Both the position numbers and the translations under genes were made by a program. The notes beneath the pieces were generated by a model, which was not told the origin of the DNA, searched no databases, and worked only from the letters and a program-made list of their open reading frames with translations. DNA of 59,730 nt, taken from Bacteroidota bacterium. GTDB lineage: Bacteria > Bacteroidota > Bacteroidia > UBA7662 > CANHCV01. Below are positions 49,701-58,219 of the stretch, in pieces; positions within the stretch are counted from its first letter, which is position 1, and each line of letters starts with the position of its first letter. The stretch lies in contig CANHCV010000006.1 in assembly GCA_947459245.1 (NCBI GenBank), forward strand, positions 1-59,730, given 5' to 3'.

Positions 49701-52516
49701 AGCGCTGAAATTTCATTGGAATCCAAGGCGCGATTGTACATGAACACTTCGTCCATGCTACCATAGAATGGATACCAGAAAGGAGACTGATTCCCATATC
49801 CGTAAGTACCGAAATACAAATTGTTGCGGTTCGCAGCCAAGAACGTTGATGGCATGGAAGCGAACTTCACTTTCACTCCATTGATGTAGGTTTCGGCGTA
49901 ATCTTTGGTGTTCACAATCACCACATGTTTCCAAGTGGAATCCACCTGCATGGGGTGACTGAATTGAGCTTGGAATTTCGAACGCACCCCGCAGCAACCG
50001 TCAACCTGCAAATAATTTAGGCTGTAACCGCCGTTGGCGTTGTAGTTGATGTCGGCAAAAAATCCGGGAGGTGTTCCAATTCCGTCGCCTTCTTTGGCGA
50101 ACAAAGCGGCTGTTCCGTTGGTGGGAGAATAGGCCCCTACCCCGTTCATGGCATTTCCTGGAATTTCTTTGTACCACAGCGACATGGTGTACACCGAATC
50201 GATGTGCATAGAAGGATGGTTGGGAACGAAAACGTGGTCGTTCTTGCCGAATCCGCGGAAGAAATACGCTCCGTTAGGATTTCCAAAACGGTCGGTAGTG
50301 GGCGTTACACCCCGGGGTTTTCCGTGGTTTCCGTTGCCCGAAAAATCGTAAGCATTTCCATCGAAGGAGTAAGCGGCCATCAATCCGTTTTTCAAATTCG
50401 GATTTCCTTTCACGAAAGGATTGATGAGGTACGTTTCTCCCGCACAAATGGCGGTATCGTTACCGAGCTCCACGGAAAGAAGATCTACGTACGTGGTGTC
50501 GGTAAAGGTGCAGCCACCCGATTGAACGGAAACGCTGTAGGTGCCTATTTGAGTCACTTGAATGGAAGAAGATGTAGCTCCGGTGCTCCACAAAGTTGTA
50601 CCGGGGTAATTACCTGAGGAAAGGGTTACGGAACCGCAGCCCGAAGTAGTATCGGCAAATAAGTTGGCCGAAGCCGTTCCATTCACGGTTACTACGATGC
50701 TATCCGTGCAAGTGGTAATGCCGTTGCTGATGCTGCAATAATAGGTGGTGGTTCGAGTGGGGGCTACGTTGATCGATGGGGTGGTATCACCGGTGGACCA
50801 GAGGTAGGTAATAATGTTTGAATTATTTGTAGTTGGCACATCTAGTGAATAGGTAGCATTGTGTATTTGACCATGGTTATTATTCCCACTTTTATCAATT
50901 GCAATTGTTCCGTTACCTTCATTGAAATCCCATAGACCTAAAGTAAATAAATCATTTTTCCAATGATTTGTTGGCTGAAAATTACTACTGTAACGACATG
51001 TATTTGATACCCTGATGTCGTCATAATAAACAGTCATTCGATGAGACGAAATATCACCGCCGCGCCACCAGAAGTGAGTATTAGTCATGAGTGGATACAT
51101 GGTATTGATTGAAACTGTGTCCCCAGAAATCCAAGACTCTTTAAGTTGACCGTTTAAAAATAATCGGTATGTTCCCCGAGAAAACGATAATGCAAAATGA
51201 TTCCAATTGGAAGTAGGATAATTGTACCCATTTGAAGTTGAAGACCCTCCTACATTTGAATTACCATATGCCCAGACCTGAGGTGACCATGATGACATTA
51301 TTACATTTCCACCTGCATTCTCAGGATTACCTAGTGATAATATTCCCTCTTCTTGGGATGAAATAATTTTAGCCCAACATTCTAAAGTCCAATTTGGATA
51401 ATTGGTATTCAAAGTTGAAGATACTGGGAAAACGACATAGTCATCATTTTGAGGATCTGAAAAGTAACCACCTCCCACATGATATAAGGAATAATTTATT
51501 CCATTCGCTATATTCATATTCGCTTTAATACTTAAATTTCCTCCCGCACAAATAGCGGTATCGTTTCCGAGATTCACAGAGAGGAGGTCCACGTAAACGC
51601 TGTCGGTGGCAGTGCAATTGTTTTGAGAAACGGTAACACTGTACCAACCGGAAGTGGTAGCCGAAAGGGTTTGATTGGTTGAGCCATTATTCCAAACATA
51701 AGAGGCACCGGCATTACCAGCGTTCAAGGTTACCGAATTACCGCAAGCCGATAAAGTATCGGTATTGGAAAGATTCACGGTTAGGTTACAACCCGATTGC
51801 CCGGAGTACAATTGCTGCACTTCGGCAGCAGAAAGCGCACGGTTATAGATGGCGATGTCGTCGAGGAGGCCGTTGAAAAATCCCAAAAATCCGTAATTTG
51901 CAGCACCTAATCTCCGATTTCCATTCCATGATAACACCGGTGGTTGATTATTGGTCATACTGTCCAAATTTCCATCAACAAATAACTTAAATTCGCCATT
52001 TTTTAATGTAATAATAATTGAATGCCACCTGCCATCTGCAATCCTATTTGAAGACCTGCTCCACATACCTTGAGTGGCATACCCTATTTGACCAGAACCG
52101 TTTTGGTAACCGTCATTAATTCCAATTGTAATACCCCCACTATTTGAAACAAGCTGATTCCCAAAAGAAAAAATAGTATTACTTACACTGGTAATTACTA
52201 AGGATTTTAACCAAAAAGATACAGAAAAATTTCCAGTAACATTTAGACTCGTATTTTGTCCCGAAGAGTATTCAATCCAATCATTTACCCCATCAAACGA
52301 ATACGCTTTTCCTGCATTTCCAAACCGGTCCGCAGCTAGCGTAGCGCCGTTCACGGTACCGTTATTGCCGTTTCCACTTTCGTCGTTGGCGTTACCATTG
52401 AACGGCCACCAACCCACCAATCCTTGGGTAGGCACGTAAGATGGAATGGCAGATTGCGCCTGCATCGTTCCCCATCCAACAAATAATAACAAGAATAGTA
52501 GAATTCCTTTTTTCAT
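46766..52516 (-). CDS. Giant LamG/Ig-like T9SS surface protein with nested domain insertions
   Basis: A 1916-residue secreted protein. The ATG at 52516 starts the signal peptide (MKKGILLFLLLFVGWGTMQA); an in-frame ATG at 52555 lies upstream of the -7 box. Domains (residues counted from 52555): LamG ~38-255; Ig-like units; LamG ~345-577; LamG ~718-958; a galactose-binding-like beta domain ~1100-1240 (WKVSVLNPEGWEYVGF, EYYAFVNGRFVGYG); four ~50-residue Cys-paired repeats (YVFGGRLISQPGVYVDSL, YIFGGETLTQSGFYVDTL, YAFNGQNLTQPGVY, YSFGGQNYSNSGQY); Ig-like modules; and a C-terminal type A T9SS sorting domain (VAIYPNPNRGEFQLQL ... LMIQR). Likely a glycan-binding adhesin. Three Ig-like units are interrupted by whole inserted domains. 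Confidence 0.88.
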   Translation of the reverse strand: MKKGILLFLLLFVGWGTMQAQSAIPSYVPTQGLVGWWPFNGNANDESGNGNNGTVNGATLAADRFGNAGKAYSFDGVNDWIEYSSGQNTSLNVTGNFSVSFWLKSLVITSVSNTIFSFGNQLVSNSGGITIGINDGYQNGSGQIGYATQGMWSRSSNRIADGRWHSIIITLKNGEFKLFVDGNLDSMTNNQPPVLSWNGNRRLGAANYGFLGFFNGLLDDIAIYNRALSAAEVQQLYSGQSGCNLTVNLSNTDTLSACGNSVTLNAGNAGASYVWNNGSTNQTLSATTSGWYSVTVSQNNCTATDSVYVDLLSVNLGNDTAICAGGNLSIKANMNIANGINYSLYHVGGGYFSDPQNDDYVVFPVSSTLNTNYPNWTLECWAKIISSQEEGILSLGNPENAGGNVIMSSWSPQVWAYGNSNVGGSSTSNGYNYPTSNWNHFALSFSRGTYRLFLNGQLKESWISGDTVSINTMYPLMTNTHFWWRGGDISSHRMTVYYDDIRVSNTCRYSSNFQPTNHWKNDLFTLGLWDFNEGNGTIAIDKSGNNNHGQIHNATYSLDVPTTNNSNIITYLWSTGDTTPSINVAPTRTTTYYCSISNGITTCTDSIVVTVNGTASANLFADTTSGCGSVTLSSGNYPGTTLWSTGATSSSIQVTQIGTYSVSVQSGGCTFTDTTYVDLLSVELGNDTAICAGETYLINPFVKGNPNLKNGLMAAYSFDGNAYDFSGNGNHGKPRGVTPTTDRFGNPNGAYFFRGFGKNDHVFVPNHPSMHIDSVYTMSLWYKEIPGNAMNGVGAYSPTNGTAALFAKEGDGIGTPPGFFADINYNANGGYSLNYLQVDGCCGVRSKFQAQFSHPMQVDSTWKHVVIVNTKDYAETYINGVKVKFASMPSTFLAANRNNLYFGTYGYGNQSPFWYPFYGSMDEVFMYNRALDSNEISALYQLQNSQNQFTYLWSNGATTPYIGVTPTQTTTYYCTVSNGVTSCVDSVTITVKPNPPVVALPDTLFQCGNPGRLDAGNPGATYLWSNKATTQTILPVNGGWYSVVVNQNGCTATDSSYVDLLTLDLGRDTSICIGSSITLSVQGQNLGNTTPDSIFVPTDASWKVSVLNPEGWEYVGFNDTNSFWPSARIQGTSNISGAQPIWHPDGTGVYDAYFRKVFEVNGQPNTDFQLEVSAENEYYAFVNGRFVGYGNSSMGAKQTYPIAQNLIQGYNSIAIFASNWGTSTAQLTALVTGTTDKKSYLWTTGDTTSSITVAPTQTTTYYCTVTNGYTFCTDSIVVRVGTPQATSIQANTCSNQPYVFGGRLISQPGVYVDSLRSSYGCDSVVTLSLNVNPISVDSISAKVCGNSTYIFGGETLTQSGFYVDTLLGSFGCDSFVVLDLQFAQPDTQRISTAICNGSSYAFNGQNLTQPGVYQSILTNSQGCDSVIILTLNVNANPVITIVDSICRGQVYSFGGQNYSNSGQYSFISVNQSGCTTTVVLNLVVNEIQKAVITANGPLEFCGNGSVTLVASAGRSFLWSTGARSSSIQVRQSNSVWVEVTDFNGCISRSDSQVVIQRLTVPVRPDTIIGFMNPCGIRGTNNLATYSVDRDSEASSYSWMLTDGIVAVGRTDSHVIQVLYPANYTTGQIRVTPINACGSGQPRAIYPRTGKPTDAPMVAQADIAVCDLRGTANLATYTVFQADGCNGYLWTVPRNATLVSGQGTTSIQVMFASAFTSGRITVVGLSPCGNTNSRSISINLLPKTVLSGPSVLCPGDTATFSIPAVSTATRYRFNLPAGLVLVSQNANSAVIRNAGSFISGSLGAQYLTSNCGWSQPGVLAISTVACRSISSAGFNVAIYPNPNRGEFQLQLGTTVSNVQVSLYSSDGRLVKREMLSPVDVQTLNYQNLAEGLYHLEVVATDLNQQVVRHLEKLMIQR

Positions 52517-52540
52517 CTTTCTCTTTTTTAGAAATTTTCC

Positions 52541-52548
52541 CAAAGGTA
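52541..52548 (-). promoter_or_regulatory. -7 promoter box of the LamG surface protein gene
   Basis: TACCTTTG on the minus strand, 24 bases before the ATG at 52516. It shows that the in-frame ATG at 52555 is not the start. Confidence 0.55.
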
Positions 52549-52585
52549 GGAACAATTTTTTAATATGTAGTATCTATTCGGAAAA

Positions 52586-54775
52586 TTAATCTTGAAGTAC
52601 CGTGAATTTTATCACCGATGTTTTTACTTTTTGTCCATTTCTCTTTACCCAAAATTCGGCGAAAAAAGTACCATAAGGCCATCCTTCTACCGAAAATTCT
52701 CCCTGTTGAACCACACCAAAATCTTTTTGAAATAATGAATTCCCAGAAATGCCATAAACCCTGATTTCGGTGGGCAACATCCGAGCAAAGGAAAAATACA
52801 CCTTGTTGGAAGCCGGATTAGGGTACAGCTTAACGCTCTCATTTTCCACTTTGGAAAGGTCTTTCCCATTTAGAACCAAAATACTTTTAGGGTCGGAAGG
52901 AATGGAACCCAAACTGTCGCAACCGTACACGCTGCGAACCACGTAAGTGTATTGGCAAGTATCTCTCGACAAGCTCCGATCCACCCAACCTAACTGCTGT
53001 ATCCAACTCAACTGGGCACTATCGGTTAATCCAGCAGGTTTCCAAAGCGTAACAAGCGGCGACATTCCAGCTCCACAGCTATCTCGGTAAATTTGAAGCC
53101 CATGAAAACGATTTACCCTCCGAAAGACCGATTGTTGTAAACTAGTATCAAAGGCCTCTTGGCTGGAAATATCTACCAAATTGCTCAAAGTCATTTGAAT
53201 TTGAGATGGCAAAAAAGTTAAATTATCAATGGTAGGTTTGGGAATGGAAACCTCCTTCAAAACCAAATTCAATGAAAACGTATTTTTCCCATTGAAAGGA
53301 CACTGATTGTCGTTTGCTACGAAATTCAAAGGGTAATATTGTGGAAAAACTTGCCCTAAAAAACTGGAGTCTTTCTGAATGGATTGAGCACAACTGGTTT
53401 TCCATTTAATTTGAAAAGCAACATTATTCCGAGCTTTTACCCCGTATCCTACCTCCATTCCATTCAAGCTAATTTTTGGAATGACACTGGTTGAATTGGG
53501 AAGAATGCTTCGAATGCTGGCACAAGGTGGAGCAAAACACCCTGAATCTACCCGAAAAGTATCTAACCCAGTTTGATAGGTTCCCAAAAAAGAATTGGAA
53601 GTAAATCTCACGGTAACCGAGTCGGTGGCTGGTGCAAAATCCGAGGCTCGAACCTCCAATTGAATCTCATCCCCAAAAAATCGAACCATGTTTTCACCCG
53701 AAATCAAACCATTACCACTTAACAAATTTTTCCCGAAAATTCTTGGTGCAGATTGACCCGATACATATCCCAATCCGGGAGAATTGGTAATGATCACCGT
53801 TTGAAAATCCCTAAAATTTTCAGCTACTTTTTGTCCATTTTTATACGTGGATACTTTAATACAAATCAGAAAATTTCCTTGCGTGTTGGGCAGCATTCGA
53901 ATGATCCCCGAAAGCGAATCAATGGGTTGATTGGCGCCCCCATACGCCGGCACCATGTTCGGCATCGGGTTATTGATGGAATATCCCCGATTGTACGAAC
54001 AAGGAGTATTTATTGCAGAAAATGGATTATCGATGGAATAAACCATTTTATCCAAATCACGATCAACGGCACCCAAAAGAAGTAAAGTTGTATCGGCCGT
54101 TCCTGAAGTTTGTACCATGTTAGAATTGGGGAATTCCAAAAATTCGGGGGAATCATCCCCCAAACGTTGAACAGGAATTCCAACGGTTGGCCCATTGGAA
54201 GTGGATTGAAAATAGGGCAACATTCTAGCACGCAAAATCATATCACCTGTACAACCTGTGTTATCGTTTGCATTGCGGCAACAAGGAATGGCTCCTGCCG
54301 ATGATTGAAAGAACCACCCCGAACCAGGAGGAACCCCGGTTAACCAAACGGTATCTGACCAAAACTGAACTGCAGCAATGGCACCTCTGCTTGCAACACC
54401 TCCGCCACCACTTAATGGATTTCCGGCTCCGCAGCGAACGATACTGGTCGTTCCATTACAAATTGGGGTAATTTCATAGCCGGTTCCCAAACGACCTGGG
54501 GCGGGGCTCAAGGAAATGGAATTCACCACTGAACCAAATTTATCCACTGGATTTCCTTGCACCATCATGCTCGGATTAAGTCCATTCATGGGAATACCAC
54601 TGCAATCGCGGTAAAGGGTCATGATGAAAATAAACCCATACCCATCTCGTTGAAAGTTTGGAGCATTGTTATCCCGAACAGCTTTCCAGGTAATTTCACC
54701 ACCGAAAACGTGGCTGGCCATTGTTTTTGAAATAGCGAAAACAATACAAATGATTCCAATGATTACTTTTTTCAT
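52586..54775 (-). CDS. T9SS-secreted surface protein with 'SHVFGGEI' N-terminus
   Basis: A 729-residue secreted protein with signal peptide (MKKVIIGIICIVFAISKTMA) followed directly by SHVFGGEITWKA and YGFIFIMTLYRDCSG, a beginning shared by many large Bacteroidota surface proteins. The middle has ASRGAIAAVQFWSDTVWL, RLGDDSPEFLEFPN and QGNFLICIKVSTYKNGQ; the last ~85 residues (VKLYPNPASNKVYFSF ... VIKFTVLQD) are a type A T9SS sorting domain. Several Cys pairs suggest disulfides. Specific role unknown. It lies 69 bases upstream of the LamG gene's start, same strand. Confidence 0.82.
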   Translation of the reverse strand: MKKVIIGIICIVFAISKTMASHVFGGEITWKAVRDNNAPNFQRDGYGFIFIMTLYRDCSGIPMNGLNPSMMVQGNPVDKFGSVVNSISLSPAPGRLGTGYEITPICNGTTSIVRCGAGNPLSGGGGVASRGAIAAVQFWSDTVWLTGVPPGSGWFFQSSAGAIPCCRNANDNTGCTGDMILRARMLPYFQSTSNGPTVGIPVQRLGDDSPEFLEFPNSNMVQTSGTADTTLLLLGAVDRDLDKMVYSIDNPFSAINTPCSYNRGYSINNPMPNMVPAYGGANQPIDSLSGIIRMLPNTQGNFLICIKVSTYKNGQKVAENFRDFQTVIITNSPGLGYVSGQSAPRIFGKNLLSGNGLISGENMVRFFGDEIQLEVRASDFAPATDSVTVRFTSNSFLGTYQTGLDTFRVDSGCFAPPCASIRSILPNSTSVIPKISLNGMEVGYGVKARNNVAFQIKWKTSCAQSIQKDSSFLGQVFPQYYPLNFVANDNQCPFNGKNTFSLNLVLKEVSIPKPTIDNLTFLPSQIQMTLSNLVDISSQEAFDTSLQQSVFRRVNRFHGLQIYRDSCGAGMSPLVTLWKPAGLTDSAQLSWIQQLGWVDRSLSRDTCQYTYVVRSVYGCDSLGSIPSDPKSILVLNGKDLSKVENESVKLYPNPASNKVYFSFARMLPTEIRVYGISGNSLFQKDFGVVQQGEFSVEGWPYGTFFAEFWVKRNGQKVKTSVIKFTVLQD

Positions 54776-54840
54776 TTTTACAAATTTTGAGTAAAATTAC
54801 AAAACTCCATCGGTTACGGAAAGTTTTTTACCTTTAATCC

Positions 54841-56073
54841 ATGTTTCGAATTTTATTCAACCGCGTGGTCCTTTTGGCCGGGCTCGGTTTTTTTGTAGAT
54901 GTTTTTGACCTTTTCCTCTTTTCCGTGGTTCGGCGTCCGTCCCTCGCTTCCATTGGCATTACCCCCGAAAAAATGGGAGAAGTGGGCGAACAGTTGCTGG
55001 CCACCCAGATGTGGGGCATGCTCCTCGGCGGCTTCCTATGGGGGATTTTGGGCGACAAACGGGGCCGCCTCACCGTGCTCCTCGGCTCCATCCTCACCTA
55101 CTCCATCGCTACCGCTGCCAACGGACTGGTGACCGATCTTTCCGCCTACCACCTCTGCCGATTTTTAGCCGGATTGGGATTGGCGGGCGAACTCGGAGCG
55201 GGCATCAGCCTGGTGCTGGAACAATTGGAAGACAATCAACGCGGCATCGGCGGCTTTTTCGTGGCCACCCTCGGTGCCCTCGGAGCGGTGGTTGCCGCCC
55301 TCCTTGGCGATTTTCTCCCGTGGGAGACCACGTATTTCGTTGGCGGCGCGCTCGGAATTGTCCTTTTACTCTTCCGCTTTGGAGTAAAAGAGTCGGCCAT
55401 CTACCAAACCCAAGAAAGTCATTCCCACGAACGGGGTGCGCTGAAAATCCTCTTCCACAAATCGAACCGAAAAAAGTATTTCGGGTCGGTTCTTGCCGGG
55501 GTACCCATTTGGTTTTCAGCCGGTTTACTGGTGGGCTTTCTTCCAGAAATCACTCAATTTCACGGGTTGAATGGCATCAAAGTAACCACCGGTTTGATTT
55601 GTTTTCAGGCGGCTTTTTCGGTGGGCGACATGACTTCCGGGTTATTGAGCCAACGGCTAAAATCGCGAAAAATGGTGTTGAAACGTTACATTTTGGGGTG
55701 GTTGCTCACTGTTCTCGCATTCTTTTTGCTGTTGCAGTTTCAACCACCTCTTTTTTGGGTGTACACCTCGGTGGTTGTGCTAGGGTTATTCTCGGGGTAC
55801 ATGGCGGTTTTTGTAACATGCGTGGCCGAGCAATTCGGCACCAACGTTCGGAATACCGCCAGCAGCTCCATCATCAATTTAATGCGGGGAAGCGTGGTGA
55901 TCATGGTGCCTTTGCATTTGTTTTTGCAGCATCAGCTGCACCTTCCTTTGTCGGGCAGTTTGCTGTTGATTGCCGGGCTCGTTTTTGCTTCAGCTTGGTG
56001 GGGATTGAAGCAGATGGATGAAACTTTCCACATTTCTCTTCGCTTTACCCATCGCTCGAAACCCAATAACTAA
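54841..56073 (+). CDS. Major facilitator superfamily transporter
   Basis: A 410-residue protein with about 12 hydrophobic helices. The MFS motif between helices 2 and 3 is present as GGFLWGILGDKRGRLTVLLG, and FLAGLGLAGELGAGISLVLEQL is the helix 4-5 region; this resembles the metabolite:H+ symporter (sugar/organic acid) branch. A near-match -7 box TACCTTTA lies at 54829-54836, 4 bases before the ATG. Substrate unknown. GC-richer than the neighbouring surface protein genes. Confidence 0.88.
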   Translation: MFRILFNRVVLLAGLGFFVDVFDLFLFSVVRRPSLASIGITPEKMGEVGEQLLATQMWGMLLGGFLWGILGDKRGRLTVLLGSILTYSIATAANGLVTDLSAYHLCRFLAGLGLAGELGAGISLVLEQLEDNQRGIGGFFVATLGALGAVVAALLGDFLPWETTYFVGGALGIVLLLFRFGVKESAIYQTQESHSHERGALKILFHKSNRKKYFGSVLAGVPIWFSAGLLVGFLPEITQFHGLNGIKVTTGLICFQAAFSVGDMTSGLLSQRLKSRKMVLKRYILGWLLTVLAFFLLLQFQPPLFWVYTSVVVLGLFSGYMAVFVTCVAEQFGTNVRNTASSSIINLMRGSVVIMVPLHLFLQHQLHLPLSGSLLLIAGLVFASAWWGLKQMDETFHISLRFTHRSKPNN

Positions 56074-56103
56074 TTTTTCCGTTGTATCTTTCAAAAGAAG
56101 ACC

Positions 56104-56610
56104 ATGGAACCCATCGTTAATAAAGTCGCTGCTTCGGGCATCATTACCATCGATTTAGCCCGTTTTTTACCCGAAAAACCCCTGAAAATGGTGGACCTAT
56201 CTTCCTATTTATGGATGGGGATGGTTTTGAAGGAAAAGGAGTTTCGTGCAGCCGTTTTGTCCACCGATTGGACAATCTTTCAACAAGAAAACGTGGGATT
56301 GTATTGTTCTACGGATGCCATTGTTCCTACGTGGGCGTACATGTTGCTAGCGGGCAATTTGCAGCAAGCGGGAGCCACCGTTTATTTTGGAAAAGAGGAA
56401 GACATTTGCCAACAAATTTTGCTGAAAAATCTTGAGCAACTGGATGAATCGGCGTTCGTGAATGGAAAGGTGGTGGTGAAGGGGTGCGGAGATGACTTCA
56501 TTTCTGAGGCAGCTTACGTAGCCATTACGCTGAAGCTCAAACCGGTCGTGAAAATTTTGATGTACGGAGAGCCTTGCAGCACCGTACCCCTGTTTAAACG
56601 GAAGGAATGA
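56104..56610 (+). CDS. DUF2480 family protein
   Basis: A 168-residue protein matching the Bacteroidota-restricted DUF2480 family: MEPIVNKVAASGIITIDLAR at the N-terminus, YCSTDAIVPTWAYMLLAGNL in the middle, VVVKGCGDDFISEAAYVAIT and the highly conserved ending KILMYGEPCSTVPLFKR. Conserved Cys in KGC and EPCST hint at metal or redox chemistry, but the function is unknown. It overlaps the following lytic transglycosylase gene by 4 bases. Confidence 0.85.
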   Translation: MEPIVNKVAASGIITIDLARFLPEKPLKMVDLSSYLWMGMVLKEKEFRAAVLSTDWTIFQQENVGLYCSTDAIVPTWAYMLLAGNLQQAGATVYFGKEEDICQQILLKNLEQLDESAFVNGKVVVKGCGDDFISEAAYVAITLKLKPVVKILMYGEPCSTVPLFKRKE

Positions 56611-57536
56611 ATCGAAGGCAAAAATCCATCGGAAAAAACTTGGCCTTGTTTGCGGGTATTTTGTTGGCGGCAGGGCTGTTCAACGCTTGGATTTTTCACA
56701 CCAATTGGGACGGATACTTTCGAAAGGATCCCGTGTTGGATCACGGCACCATTTTTAAGTACGATCTGGGGAACATTCCGGTTCCCGACACCATTTTTTT
56801 TGCGGGGCAGCCGGTTCCGATGACGAAGAAACGATTCCGAAAAGCGGTTTATAAAGCACTGAAAGACCGCATGAAGCACCGGGATGCCACCATTTTCTAC
56901 TTGCAACAATCGGCCCGGTGGTTGCCGGAAATGAGCAAAATTTTAAAAGAAAAACAATTGCCCGACGATTTGAAGTTTATTCCGATTGTGGAAAGCAATT
57001 TAACGAATGTAACCAGCGCTCGGGGTGCGAAAGGGTTCTGGCAATTGCAAACGCGAACGGCCCGCAACTTTGGTTTGCTGATCAACGGAAGCATGGATCA
57101 GCGGTTGGATCCCTGGGCGAGCACCGAAGCAGCTGCCGATTATTTGAAGATGTTGTACGACACGGTGGGCAGCTGGCCGATGGTGATTGGCGGGTACAAC
57201 ATGGGCATGGGGGGCATTCTTTCGAAAATGAATCGGCAAAAGGAGGACGATTTTTATCAATTGCGGTTGGGTGCCGAAACCCAGGCCTTTTTACCGAAGT
57301 TAATTGCCTTCAAATTGGTGATAGAATACCCGCATTTGTACGGCTACCCCACGGAAGTTTGGAAGGAGAAACACCGTCCTTTCGAGTTTTTTACGACGGA
57401 TTCGGCGTTTTCGGCGGGAGAAATAGAGCAGAAGTTTCATTTGGCTGCGGGAACGGTTCGGAAATTGAATCCGTGGTTATTCGGTGCGGGATCGGCCAAT
57501 GCTCGCCGAAAAACCTTTCACATCCGCATACGGTAG
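56607..57536 (+). CDS. Membrane-anchored lytic transglycosylase, MltD-like SLT domain
   Basis: A 309-residue protein with one N-terminal membrane anchor (NLALFAGILLAAGLFNAWIF) and a goose-lysozyme/SLT fold. The catalytic Glu129 is in IPIVESNLTN, followed by SARGAKGFWQLQTRTAR and GGYNMGMGGIL, the SLT motif set. It cleaves peptidoglycan glycan chains forming anhydromuramic ends. A short C-terminal part after the domain (FHLAAGTVRKLNPWL) looks like a degenerate LysM repeat. Translation is coupled to the DUF2480 gene. Confidence 0.88.
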   Translation: MNRRQKSIGKNLALFAGILLAAGLFNAWIFHTNWDGYFRKDPVLDHGTIFKYDLGNIPVPDTIFFAGQPVPMTKKRFRKAVYKALKDRMKHRDATIFYLQQSARWLPEMSKILKEKQLPDDLKFIPIVESNLTNVTSARGAKGFWQLQTRTARNFGLLINGSMDQRLDPWASTEAAADYLKMLYDTVGSWPMVIGGYNMGMGGILSKMNRQKEDDFYQLRLGAETQAFLPKLIAFKLVIEYPHLYGYPTEVWKEKHRPFEFFTTDSAFSAGEIEQKFHLAAGTVRKLNPWLFGAGSANARRKTFHIRIR

Positions 57537-57538
57537 GC

Positions 57539-57780
57539 CGGCCCTCGATAAATTCCCGACATTCGTCGGGATGGTTCGAGACAACCCTTCGGTCGAACCA
57601 CTCGGGCACCGGCCCTAATTTCGATAAACTTCTCCCTTCGGGCAAACCACTCGGGCGCCGGCCCTAATTTCGATAAACTTCTTCCTTCGGTCGAACCACT
57701 CGGGCACCGGGCGTTGGGGATAATCAAAGCGCGATCCTAGATGAGGTGGTCGAGTGTCCCGACATGCGTCGGGATGGTTC
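57539..57780. repeat. Intergenic repeat cluster: 49-bp tandem units between two CCCGAC hairpins
   Basis: Two adjacent 49-bp units start at 57611 and 57660 (GGCCCTAATTTCGATAAACT ... ACCACTCGGGCxCC); a third, diverged copy ends at 57610. The block is framed by two near-identical 23-base elements (57555-57577 and 57758-57780, one difference), each with a perfect CCCGAC/GTCGGG hairpin. Probably a dispersed Bacteroidota intergenic repeat family; it fills the 276-base gap and may work as a terminator for the convergent genes. Confidence 0.75.
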
Positions 57781-57812
57781 AATAGGAACGTCGTTCGACC
57801 AACGTTTTTTTC

Positions 57813-58190
57813 TTACTGATGTTCCTTCCAATACAACCGAACATCTTCTCCTTGTTCGTACAGCATCAAGTCAAGGGCAAAAGAGCCCGATTTTACCACC
57901 TTTGATTTTGTTCCGCACTTGGAGGTCATGCGCCCTATCCTTTGGCCTTTCACCAAGGCAGTGGGTTGGAATAAGGGAAGATTGCTTTGCAATACCAATT
58001 CCGTCATCCCAGAAATAATCTTCATCGAATCGTTAGGGATCGAACCAAAGTAAACGGAGCCCATGGCAACGGAATCCAAATCAATTCCCGTTTTGTTGTG
58101 AATCTTGATGGTAACCCCCTGGGCTTTTCCAAGATTTGGGTATGCAAAACAAATGCAAACAAACAGGAAATAAACTAGTCTGTAATGCAT
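57813..58190 (-). CDS. Small exported protein, function unknown
   Basis: A 125-residue protein. The ATG at 58190 starts a signal peptide (MHYRLVYFLFVCICFAYPNL, then GKAQ); an in-frame ATG at 58235 overlaps the upstream gene and adds a polar stretch. The mature part reads GVTIKIHNKTGIDLDSVAMG, VYFGSIPNDSMKIISG and ends GEDVRLYWKEHQ, a likely beta-rich domain. Two Cys are few. No family recognised. It follows the FISUMP gene by 29 bases on the same strand. Confidence 0.6.
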   Translation of the reverse strand: MHYRLVYFLFVCICFAYPNLGKAQGVTIKIHNKTGIDLDSVAMGSVYFGSIPNDSMKIISGMTELVLQSNLPLFQPTALVKGQRIGRMTSKCGTKSKVVKSGSFALDLMLYEQGEDVRLYWKEHQ

Positions 58191-58219
58191 TTTTTGTTGT
58201 AAAATGTACCCGTTACCGA

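Noticed and set aside
54899-56021. Alternative open frames (77 and 336 codons) inside the MFS transporter
   Set aside because: They are Arg/Pro/His-rich out-of-frame readings of GC-rich coding DNA; the MFS frame has proper transmembrane helices and motifs.
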